Assembly: GCA_015163855.1 (NCBI GenBank)
Contig: JAAOIK010000013.1
Coordinates: 1-38,042, forward strand
Direction of reading: 5' to 3'
DNA from: Pseudobdellovibrionaceae bacterium
GTDB taxonomy: Bacteria; Bdellovibrionota; Bdellovibrionia; Bdellovibrionales; UBA1609
DNA length: 38,042 nucleotides
The translations under genes and the position numbers were made by a program. The notes below the pieces were generated by a model that saw only the letters and a program-made list of their open reading frames with translations, was not told where the DNA came from and made no database searches. Shown in pieces: positions 16,433 through 23,798 of this stretch (its first letter is position 1; every line of letters starts with the position of its first letter).

Positions 16433-17233
16433 ATGTCGCCAAAAATATTACTTGTTGATAAAAGCCCCGCTATAAAACAAGCTTTTACTGTTGCTTTAAA
16501 GGGGTACGATTATAGCCTAAAAGCTACTGATAAACCCCAACTTGCCCTAGAACTTATTAATAGTTTTCAACCTCATCTTATTTTTGTAGATTCTTTAATT
16601 CAAAATACACAAACGGCAGAGTTTATTCAAAAATGTCACACCTTTATAAAATCTCCTATTATTTTATTAAAAAATAATTTTTCAGAAAATACAGAGGCGA
16701 TGCAAAAACTTCTTCAAAAAAAAGTTATTCATAGTGTTTTAGAAAAACCTTTTAAAAGGCAATTTTTACGAGAAATTATACATAAGTGTATTTATCAAGA
16801 AAGTTTTGAAGAATCTTTAGAAGAAGACTTAGATACCCCCGTTACATTAGACCCTATTGTAAAATGGGAGAACACCCAAGACGAAGACCCCGCAGTAGCT
16901 TTAACCTACACCCAAGACGAAGAAGACAGTGCAAAAAAAAATGCGGATTCGCAAAAAATAAATAATAACATAAAAAATAACACAAAGAAAAAAATAGCAA
17001 AAAAAATAAAAAGATTAGACGAAACTAATCAGTCCATAGAAGAAATAATACTAGAGCAATTGCATTTTTTTTTTAAAGACCAGTCTAAAAACATTTTAAA
17101 AGAAGTAGCTACTCCCATTGTGCAAGACTATGTGCAAGAACAAGTAAAACTTTTAGCAAAAAATCTTATTGAAAAAGAAATTCAAAAAATGCTTAATCAA
17201 GAAGACTTGCCTTCTAAAAAAGGTTTATTATAA
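16433..17233 (+). CDS. Response-regulator-like protein with charged linker and C-terminal helical domain
   Basis: Residues 1-120 form a receiver-like domain: ILLVDKS at 5-11, HLIFVDS with phosphoacceptor-type Asp52, and EKPFK near 105 carrying the conserved Lys. It is not canonical: the acidic pair before the phospho-site is reduced to one Asp (VDKS), and the usual Thr/Ser before the 'switch' loop is replaced in PIILLKN. Phosphorylation is therefore uncertain. An acidic then lysine/asparagine-rich linker follows (about 125-200). A C-terminal helical segment (about 205-255, ILKEVATPIVQDYVQEQVKL) resembles the short V-x-D-x-x-E-x-x-I-R-E-E-I type domain seen at the ends of many deltaproteobacterial response regulators and PopZ-like polar proteins. 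No DNA-binding domain is seen. It is followed 14 bases later by birA. Confidence 0.65.
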   Translation: MSPKILLVDKSPAIKQAFTVALKGYDYSLKATDKPQLALELINSFQPHLIFVDSLIQNTQTAEFIQKCHTFIKSPIILLKNNFSENTEAMQKLLQKKVIHSVLEKPFKRQFLREIIHKCIYQESFEESLEEDLDTPVTLDPIVKWENTQDEDPAVALTYTQDEEDSAKKNADSQKINNNIKNNTKKKIAKKIKRLDETNQSIEEIILEQLHFFFKDQSKNILKEVATPIVQDYVQEQVKLLAKNLIEKEIQKMLNQEDLPSKKGLL

Positions 17234-17247
17234 ATACTATTGCCACT

Positions 17248-17838
17248 ATGATAAAACCAGTTAATACAGTGGGCGAATTTAGCCTTCGGTGGGCAAAACA
17301 AAATAATTTAACTTATGATTATAGTAAATTTACCAAAAGCACTCAAGATTTAGCCAAAGCAGAAGCCTTTAAACTAAATACCAATTTAAAACTATATATT
17401 ACCGAATACCAAGAGCAAGGCCGAGGACGGATAGATAAAAGAACTTGGATATCAAAAGCGGAAGATAATTTTTTAAGTACATGGTCTTATAAATTTTTAC
17501 CCACTAATATTTTGCCCTCATTATCCGAACAAATTGCACAACAAGTTATTATTTCTGCTAAAAAAACTTGGCCCAACTTACCTTGGAAGCTGCAGTTGCC
17601 TAATGATATTTATATAAATGATAAAAAAATTGCCGGTTTATTAATTGATATTTTAAATCAAGGTAAGCAAAACCGCTTGTTAATAGGCTTGGGATTTAAT
17701 ATTTATAGCTCGCCAGAAAATTTAGCAACCACTAGTACTTGCTTGTTTAAAGAAACTTCTTTGCCTATGGAAAAATGGCAAATATTTTTAGATTCTCTTT
17801 TTTGTAATTGGAAAAAATTATTAGCAAAAAATGCTTAG
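17248..17838 (+). CDS. birA: Biotin-protein ligase, minimal catalytic form
   Basis: This 196-residue protein has the biotin-binding signature GRGRIDKRTWIS (about residues 54-65). The lysine/Asn site is WKLQLPNDIYINDKKIAGLLID (KWPND in most members), and LIGLGFNIY matches the family VGIGINV. It attaches biotin to carboxylase carrier proteins. It lacks an N-terminal winged helix, so it is not a repressor, and also the usual C-terminal SH3-like domain of about 50 residues, making it shorter than most. Its lipid-metabolism link would be acetyl-CoA or propionyl-CoA carboxylase. There is no ribosome binding site before the ATG. The stop codon lies inside the first unit of a repeat array. Confidence 0.78.
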   Translation: MIKPVNTVGEFSLRWAKQNNLTYDYSKFTKSTQDLAKAEAFKLNTNLKLYITEYQEQGRGRIDKRTWISKAEDNFLSTWSYKFLPTNILPSLSEQIAQQVIISAKKTWPNLPWKLQLPNDIYINDKKIAGLLIDILNQGKQNRLLIGLGFNIYSSPENLATTSTCLFKETSLPMEKWQIFLDSLFCNWKKLLAKNA

Positions 17839-17939
17839 TTAAAAATGCTTAGTTAAAAATTGCTTAGCAAAAAATGGAAAATTACAATTGGCTTAGTTAA
17901 AAATTGCTTAGTTAAAAATGGAAAATTACAATTGGCTTA
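17827..17939. repeat. Compound repeat array between convergent birA and nifS ends
   Basis: Two perfect 14-base units AAAAATGCTTAGTT (17827 and 17841) begin at the birA end and include its stop TAG. Diverged copies with GCTTAG at 17862, 17890 and 17905 follow. A 22-base segment occurs twice, at 17874-17895 and 17918-17939 (period 44). Its second copy is the end of the cysteine desulfurase gene, including that gene's stop codon. So both converging genes have had their final codons duplicated into the gap. Confidence 0.88.
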
Positions 17940-19113
17940 AATGTTTTACCACAGCAATTAACTCTTTAACAAAAAATACAATATCTTTTTTGCTGGTTTG
18001 CCACCCTAAACTAATACGCAAAGACGAATTGGCTTGTTCATCACTATAACCCATGGCTTTTAATACCGAGCTAGGTTCGGAACTGCCCGAGCTACACGCC
18101 GATCCGGTGCTTAAACTTATAGATTTTAAATCTAAACTAACTAACAAGCTATCGCCATTTAAATTAGAAAATAAAATATTAGAAGTATTGGGTAACCTTG
18201 CGCAATCTTTTCCGATAATTGTAGCGATTTTAATGTTTTTTATAATTTCTTCTTCCATAAAATCACGCAAATTTTGCATTTGTGTAAAATAATTAGAAAT
18301 TAGCTTTTCTTTTAACATATGTTCGGCCATTAACCCCAAAGAGGCTATGGACAAAGTATTTTCTGTGCCCGCCCTTCTAAAGCGTTCTTGCCCTCCACCT
18401 TGAATTAAAGCATTTAAATGCACACCTTTTTTTACATATAATAAACCCGAGCCTTTTAGGCTATACACTTTATGAGAAGAAAAAGAAACAAGGTCGGCAC
18501 CCAATGTGTTTAAATTTAATGGTAACTTACCAAAGGCTTGAACAGCATCGCAATGTAACAAAGCACCACAGCTTTTTAGCATTTTACTAATTTTATTAAT
18601 AGGAAAGATATGACCCGTTTCGTTATTGGCATACATTATAGAGGCCATAGCTACATCCTCGCCCAATAAAGATTGCAACTGATTTAAATCCACTTGCCCG
18701 TTTTTATTTATCGGTAATATATCTAACTTTAGTCCAAATGTTTTTAAATATTCTGCTGTTTTAAAAACGCTAGGGTGTTCTACTGCACTAATAATAAATC
18801 GATTACGAAAAACAGTATCCTTATTTTTAAAAGAAGATAATAAGTGTGGTAATATCTGAGAGAAAAAAATGCCTTGCAAAGCTAAGTTGTTGGCTTCGCT
18901 ACCTCCCGAGGTAAAAATTAGCTCTAAAGGACTGACTTTTAGCAATTTTGCTAAATTTTGACGAGCCTCGCGTATAATTTTTTTAGGCCCTCTACCTGCA
19001 TAATGAACAGAACTGGGGTTGCCCCATTCTTCCATTTTTTGAATTAAAGGATTTTTTAAAAAGGGAGCTAAGGGAGTGGTTGCATTATTATCAAGATAGA
19101 CTAAAGACTTCAT
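17926..19113 (-). CDS. Cysteine desulfurase (NifS/IscS family)
   Basis: This 395-residue PLP enzyme takes sulfur from cysteine for Fe-S clusters or tRNA thiolation. It has YLDNNATTPL (6-15), NPSSVHYAGRGP (32-43), TSGGSEANNLAL (68-79), VEHPS with His112, HCDAVQAFGK with Asp189, the PLP lysine Lys215 in SFSSHKVYSLKG, GGGQERFRRAGTEN (239-252) and the catalytic Cys340 in STGSACSSGS. The longer active-site loop places it with the IscS/NifS group rather than SufS. It lies 16 bases downstream of phnE on the same strand without a ribosome binding site, so it seems to ride on the phn transcript. A SufE protein is encoded at 34309. Its end is duplicated in the adjacent repeat. Confidence 0.93.
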   Translation of the reverse strand: MKSLVYLDNNATTPLAPFLKNPLIQKMEEWGNPSSVHYAGRGPKKIIREARQNLAKLLKVSPLELIFTSGGSEANNLALQGIFFSQILPHLLSSFKNKDTVFRNRFIISAVEHPSVFKTAEYLKTFGLKLDILPINKNGQVDLNQLQSLLGEDVAMASIMYANNETGHIFPINKISKMLKSCGALLHCDAVQAFGKLPLNLNTLGADLVSFSSHKVYSLKGSGLLYVKKGVHLNALIQGGGQERFRRAGTENTLSIASLGLMAEHMLKEKLISNYFTQMQNLRDFMEEEIIKNIKIATIIGKDCARLPNTSNILFSNLNGDSLLVSLDLKSISLSTGSACSSGSSEPSSVLKAMGYSDEQANSSLRISLGWQTSKKDIVFFVKELIAVVKHLSQL

Positions 19114-19129
19114 AAGTTAAAAACTACTT

Positions 19130-20212
19130 TTAGTAAATAGCTTCTCTTAATTTTGCACTTAAATAATCCATCAACCATACCACCGAGGCAATGACAATAA
19201 CAATGGTGCCCACTTCGTTCCATTGAGCCAAGCCTTGATACTGAACCAAAAGAGTACCAATCCCCCCACCACCAACTAAACCAATTACTGTGGCCATGCG
19301 AATATTAATATCCCAGCGATAAATAGTAAAAGACAAATACGGTAAAATAATTTGAGGAACAACAGCATACCATATTACTAAAACAGGATGGGCCCCTGTG
19401 CTTTCGATAGCCTCTAAAGGACCTTTACTAACCGATTCAATTTGCTCGGAGTATAATTTAATTAAAGAAGAAACAGAGTGAATAGATAAAGCTAACATTC
19501 CTGCAAAGGGACCAACCCCTACCCAAACAGAAAAAATTACTGCCCATACTAAAGGTTCTACCGAACGAGTAAAGTTAGAAAAAAACCTAATGACCGTATA
19601 GATAGACTTTCCAAAAGGAAATTTGCTAGCTAAATTTCGAGCGGCAAAAAAACTAAAGAAAAAAGCAATGGGCACAGCAATAAAAGTCGCTAAAAATGCA
19701 ATATAAATAGTATCTACCATGCTAGACAGCACTTGAACAATAATGCTCCAGTTAGGTTGTAACAAAGCAGAAAATATTCGCTTAGCACCACTTAAACCTT
19801 GTGAGCTAAATAATAAATAAAGATTAATATCTACTAAAATACTTCCCAATAAAACATTTAAAACAAAAACTAAGAAAAGGAAAATTCCAGAAAAAGAAAA
19901 AAATTGAAACTCAGAGTGTAGCTCTGGTCGATTTTTTAAAAATTTATTGGTTTTGTACACAGCCATAGCTCCTAAAGAGCTGTTTTTAGAAGTCCACCAA
20001 AAAGCAAAAATAAGACTAGTAATTAGTAAGATAATATAAGAAAAAGCTGGTAAAATATTTTTTTCATAAATCATATGAGAGGTAAAAAAAGACAAAGCAA
20101 AAAATAAATAAAAAGTTAATAAAAAATTAATAACAAAAGCTTTAACTTTTCCTCTTTTCTTTTCTTCGGAAACATGATTTTCAAAACCCTCTACGGTTGT
20201 AAAATTATTCAA
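19130..20212 (-). CDS. phnE: Phosphonate-type ABC transporter permease PhnE
   Basis: This 360-residue inner-membrane protein has an extended N-terminal part with two or three extra segments, then the PhnE permease core. The coupling loop GPLEAIESTGAHPVLVIWYAVVPQ (about residues 263-286) has the EAA-like pattern, and TVIGLVGGGGIGTLL (about 313-327) is a family hallmark. The start is TTG at 20212, inside the last codons of phnC (8-base overlap), with AGG-TAGGA just upstream; this indicates translational coupling. Together with PhnC and PhnD it would import phosphonate, phosphite or phosphate esters. Which of these cannot be read from sequence, and no C-P lyase or phosphonatase gene is present in the window. 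Confidence 0.88.
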   Translation of the reverse strand: MNNFTTVEGFENHVSEEKKRGKVKAFVINFLLTFYLFFALSFFTSHMIYEKNILPAFSYIILLITSLIFAFWWTSKNSSLGAMAVYKTNKFLKNRPELHSEFQFFSFSGIFLFLVFVLNVLLGSILVDINLYLLFSSQGLSGAKRIFSALLQPNWSIIVQVLSSMVDTIYIAFLATFIAVPIAFFFSFFAARNLASKFPFGKSIYTVIRFFSNFTRSVEPLVWAVIFSVWVGVGPFAGMLALSIHSVSSLIKLYSEQIESVSKGPLEAIESTGAHPVLVIWYAVVPQIILPYLSFTIYRWDINIRMATVIGLVGGGGIGTLLVQYQGLAQWNEVGTIVIVIASVVWLMDYLSAKLREAIY

Positions 20213-20975
20213 TTCCTACCTCTTTTGCTTGCTCGCCATAAATTTTTTTAAACCAAGCTTCATCAATATCTAAAGGAGAGCCTTCAAAAACTAACTTTCC
20301 CGCCTTTAAAGCAATTACTCTGGTAGCGTATTTTCGAACTAAACTTAAAAAATGCAGATTACAAATTACTGTTTTGTTTAATGTTTTATTAATATAAGCC
20401 AAGTGATCCATAACCAAATGCGAAGTGGCTGGGTCAAGACTGGCTACTGGCTCGTCGGCGAGTAAAATTTCTGGATTTTGCATAAGCGCTCGAGCAATAG
20501 CTACTCGCTGTTGCTGGCCTCCACTAAGTTCGTCGGCTCTAACATAGGCTTTGTCTTTTAAGCCCACCAGTTCTAAACTACCCATAGCTTTATCAATGTC
20601 TTCTTTAGAAAATTTAGAAAAAATACCTTTCCATAAAGCCGTTTTTGCTAAAGCCCCCGAAAGCACATTAATTAAAACACTTCTTCTAGAAATTAAATTA
20701 AAATGTTGAAAAACCATAGCTATGGATTTGCGGGCTGATCTTAACTCTTTTGCCTTTAAACCAATTATATTTTGATTTTGAAAGTAAACCTCCCCAGAAG
20801 AGGCAGGTACCAAACCATTAATACACCTAAGCATAGTCGACTTACCCGAGCCACTTAAACCAATGACTGCCAAAAATTCTCCTTGCTTAACAGTAAAGGA
20901 GACGGAACTTAAAGCATGGACGCCATTTTCGTAAAATTTTTCTAAATTTTTAACTTCTAAAGCGGTATTGCTCAT
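20205..20975 (-). CDS. phnC: Phosphonate-type ABC transporter ATPase PhnC
   Basis: This 256-residue ATPase is complete: Walker A GLSGSGKST near residue 39, Q-loop VFQHFNL near 88, signature LSGGQQQRVAIARAL near 145, Walker B ILLADEPVASLDP near 168, and the switch histidine in VICNLHFL near 203. The PhnC-type features are 'MLRCINGLVPASSGEVYF' after Walker A and 'IAMVFQHFNLISRRSVLINVLSGAL' around the Q-loop, typical of the phosphonate subfamily. It sits between phnD (3-base gap) and phnE (8-base overlap). The order D-C-E is one of the common arrangements. Confidence 0.92.
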   Translation of the reverse strand: MSNTALEVKNLEKFYENGVHALSSVSFTVKQGEFLAVIGLSGSGKSTMLRCINGLVPASSGEVYFQNQNIIGLKAKELRSARKSIAMVFQHFNLISRRSVLINVLSGALAKTALWKGIFSKFSKEDIDKAMGSLELVGLKDKAYVRADELSGGQQQRVAIARALMQNPEILLADEPVASLDPATSHLVMDHLAYINKTLNKTVICNLHFLSLVRKYATRVIALKAGKLVFEGSPLDIDEAWFKKIYGEQAKEVGIE

Positions 20976-20978
20976 AAT

Positions 20979-21983
20979 TTACTTTTTCTTTATTTTTTTA
21001 TCTTTCTTTTTTAAAGTGCCTTCTAAATCTAACTTTGTGCTTAAAATCATTTTTCTGATGTCATCATAAACGCTGTCTTTTACTTCTACCAAACGGTTCA
21101 TGTCATAAAGTGCTTTTAAGGCTTTATAACCTTCTTTACTTTTTTGAAATTCTAATAATGCTTGTTTAACTAATTTTTTTACTTTTTTATTTTTTTCTTT
21201 ATCTTTATAAAGGTTAGACCGTATCATCCAGGGCTCATTAGGTATGCCTTGCGATATTTTTAAAATTTTTATTTTTTTTTCTACATCAGGAAATTGTGTT
21301 AGCACCCGTGCTCGCGCATCTCTTAGTACTCTTACTTTTTTTCCATTTATGGTTTTAACTATGGGGTTGTCGTAAAAGGTAGCCCCTGCATCTACCTGCT
21401 TTTGGTAAATCATGGCCACTACATTGTCATGCTTTTGTGCAAACACATGAGATTTTAACTTTACCCCTGCCTTTGTTAACATATTATGGGGAACAATATA
21501 GCCCGATGTAGAGGCTGGGTCAGAAAAAGCAAAACGCTTACCATTTAAATCTTGCAAAGTTTTAATATTGCTATCGGCTCTTACCAAAATTTGCGAATGG
21601 TAGCTTCTTTTTCCCTTTTCTCGCTCTACGGTTAAAATGGCTTCTACAGGATATTTTTTAACATCTTTTGCTAAAATATATCCAAAAGTGTTAAAAATAG
21701 CAAAATCAGCCCTTTGTGTTCCAAAAGCTTCTACAATAGCTATGTAGCTAGAAGGTATAGAGCCTTTTACATAAAACCCTGTTGGCTTATTATAAAGGGC
21801 TTGAGAGACATACTTTGCCACATAATCCACCACTTTATCTGTAGTTACAGAAATGGTTCTGGCATCAATGGCTGGCACAAAATACATGGTAAAGGGGCGG
21901 TTTTTAGAGCCCACTGTGGGGTCTGAACAAGCAGCCATGTAAAAAAACAACAATAAATAACAAGCTTGCATTAACCTTTTCAT
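20979..21983 (-). CDS. phnD: Phosphonate-type substrate-binding lipoprotein PhnD
   Basis: This 334-residue binding protein starts with a lipoprotein signal (MKRLMQACYLLLFFYMAAC, with lipidated Cys19 after M-A-A). The PhnD/PtxB fold is marked by RPFTMYFVPAIDA at about 29-41, RADFAIFNTFGYI near 94, and LNGKRFAFSDPASTSGYIVP near 143. The S-T-S-G segment is the phosphonate-group binding loop in PhnD proteins. The C-terminus is an unusual run of lysines (KKKDKKIKKK). The ATG is preceded by AAAGGA. It is the first gene of phnD-phnC-phnE-cysteine desulfurase, so this unit starts within the 143-base gap shared with the ETF-QO gene. The ligand is unproven. Confidence 0.9.
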   Translation of the reverse strand: MKRLMQACYLLLFFYMAACSDPTVGSKNRPFTMYFVPAIDARTISVTTDKVVDYVAKYVSQALYNKPTGFYVKGSIPSSYIAIVEAFGTQRADFAIFNTFGYILAKDVKKYPVEAILTVEREKGKRSYHSQILVRADSNIKTLQDLNGKRFAFSDPASTSGYIVPHNMLTKAGVKLKSHVFAQKHDNVVAMIYQKQVDAGATFYDNPIVKTINGKKVRVLRDARARVLTQFPDVEKKIKILKISQGIPNEPWMIRSNLYKDKEKNKKVKKLVKQALLEFQKSKEGYKALKALYDMNRLVEVKDSVYDDIRKMILSTKLDLEGTLKKKDKKIKKK

Positions 21984-22126
21984 TGTTTTCCTTTAAGCTA
22001 TTGTTAATTTAAGCATTAAATACAACAAGAACCACCACTTTGCAAATAATAAAATGCCAAGGCTTTTAAATAATAGACATTTATAAAAGTAAGATTTATT
22101 CTAAAGTTCCTAATATTGAGAAAACT

Positions 22127-23770
22127 ATGAGCAAACCCTTAGACAAGCAAAAAAAACTAGATAGCAACCCCTTTTTAATTTCTGATTCTCAATTTTCAGG
22201 AGAAGAAGAAATACCCTTAGATGTGCTTTTTATAGGCGCGGGACCTGCAGGCCTAGCTGGAGCTATCAAACTAGCTCAACTCTCCAAAAAAGAAAATTTA
22301 AATTTAGAAATTGGAGTTTTAGAAAAAGCTGCCGAGTTGGGTGGCCATAGCTTGTCTGGAGCGGTAGTTAACCCCAAAGCCTTTTTAGAACTATTTCCAG
22401 AAAAATCTATAAAAGACCTTCCTTTTAAAGATAAAGTGACTAAAGAAAAAGTGCTTTTTTTAACAAAAAACAAAGCCTTTAAGCTGCCCACCCCTCCCAC
22501 TATGCGCAATAAAGGCAATTACACCGCCTCGCTATGCGAAATGCTAAGGTTTTTAGGCCAAGAGGCAGAAAGTTTAGGGGTTAATATTTTTACGGGTTTT
22601 CCGGCAAAAAGCTTACTGGTAAATGGAAAGCAAATTACTGGTGTACGCACCACTCCTAGTGGATTAAATCGCGATTCTAGCCCCGGCGCGCAATATACGC
22701 CGTCTGTAAATATTAAAGCGAAAGTTAGTGTTTTGTGCGAAGGCACTCGCGGGCTTTTAACTCAAGCTTATATACAAAAAGAAAACTTAGCGGGAGAGTC
22801 TAAGCAGATTTATGCCTTAGGAGTTAAAGAGCTTTGGAAGGTTCCTAAAAATTTAGAGCATATTATTCATACCTTAGCATGGCCTTTAGATACTTCTGAC
22901 TTTGGAGGGTCTTGGATATATCCTATGGGAAAAAACAAGGTTTCTATTGGCTTGGTTATTGGGTTGGATTACAAAAAACACTCGGTAGATGTGCATAAAA
23001 AATTACAACATTTAAAACAACACCCCGTATTTCAAAAAATTTTACAAGGTGGAGAAATTTTAGAATGGGGCGCTAAAACCATTCCCGAAGGTGGCTGGGG
23101 GGCTTTGCCCACAAGACTTTATGGCGATGGTGTTTTAATGGCTGGTGATACGGCGGGGTTTGTTAATGTTCCTGCCCTTAAAGGAATTCATTACTCTATG
23201 TACTCGGGTATGTTTGCAGCAGAAAGTGCCTTTGAAGCTTTACAAAAAAATGATTTTTCTAAAGAACAACTATCTTCTTATCAAAAAAAAATTAACCAAA
23301 GTTTTATAAAAAGCGATTTACAAAAGGTCAGCGAAATACGACCTAGCTTTAAAAAAGGTTTTATTACAGGAGGTATTAAAGCCGGTTTATTAAGTTTAAA
23401 ATTAAATGCCTTAGTTTTTAAAAACCCTCCCCTAAAAGAAGATGCCGAAGAAGACAAAACTTTTAATACAAAATTAGAAAGTCTTCCGTTAAACCCTAGT
23501 ATCCCTGTGATTAGTAAAGTGGATGCTGTTTATTTATCTGGAAACAAAACCAGAGATGATATTCCTTGCCATTTAAGTAGCGTAAAAGATATAGATAAAA
23601 GCACTGCAGAGTTTTATAGTGCTCTTTGCCCTGCGGGAGTTTACGAATGGAAAGATGAGCAACTAATAATTAATGCTCCTAACTGTATAGATTGCAAAGC
23701 CACTGATGTGTTAGGCCCACGGTGGGAACCGCGTGAAGGGGGAAGTGGCCCCAATTACAAAGAAATGTAA
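22127..23770 (+). CDS. Electron-transfer flavoprotein:ubiquinone oxidoreductase
   Basis: This 547-residue enzyme passes electrons from ETF (fed by acyl-CoA dehydrogenases) to the membrane quinone pool. The FAD fold opens with DVLFIGAGPAGLAGAIKLAQ (32-51). GDTAGFVNVPALKGIHYSMYSGMFAAE (about 343-369) matches the quinone/FAD segment of the family. The C-terminal ferredoxin-like part has Cys501 (CPAGVYEW), Cys520 and Cys523. The fourth expected ligand, Cys in C-x-x-C-K-x-C, is Thr526 here (NCIDCKATD). The 4Fe-4S cluster may use another ligand or be altered. The protein fits functionally with FadE at 25850-28291. It is followed by the RNase Y-like gene 28 bases downstream. Confidence 0.92.
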   Translation: MSKPLDKQKKLDSNPFLISDSQFSGEEEIPLDVLFIGAGPAGLAGAIKLAQLSKKENLNLEIGVLEKAAELGGHSLSGAVVNPKAFLELFPEKSIKDLPFKDKVTKEKVLFLTKNKAFKLPTPPTMRNKGNYTASLCEMLRFLGQEAESLGVNIFTGFPAKSLLVNGKQITGVRTTPSGLNRDSSPGAQYTPSVNIKAKVSVLCEGTRGLLTQAYIQKENLAGESKQIYALGVKELWKVPKNLEHIIHTLAWPLDTSDFGGSWIYPMGKNKVSIGLVIGLDYKKHSVDVHKKLQHLKQHPVFQKILQGGEILEWGAKTIPEGGWGALPTRLYGDGVLMAGDTAGFVNVPALKGIHYSMYSGMFAAESAFEALQKNDFSKEQLSSYQKKINQSFIKSDLQKVSEIRPSFKKGFITGGIKAGLLSLKLNALVFKNPPLKEDAEEDKTFNTKLESLPLNPSIPVISKVDAVYLSGNKTRDDIPCHLSSVKDIDKSTAEFYSALCPAGVYEWKDEQLIINAPNCIDCKATDVLGPRWEPREGGSGPNYKEM

Positions 23771-23798
23771 AAAGTGTTTATTATTTAAAGGATAAAAA

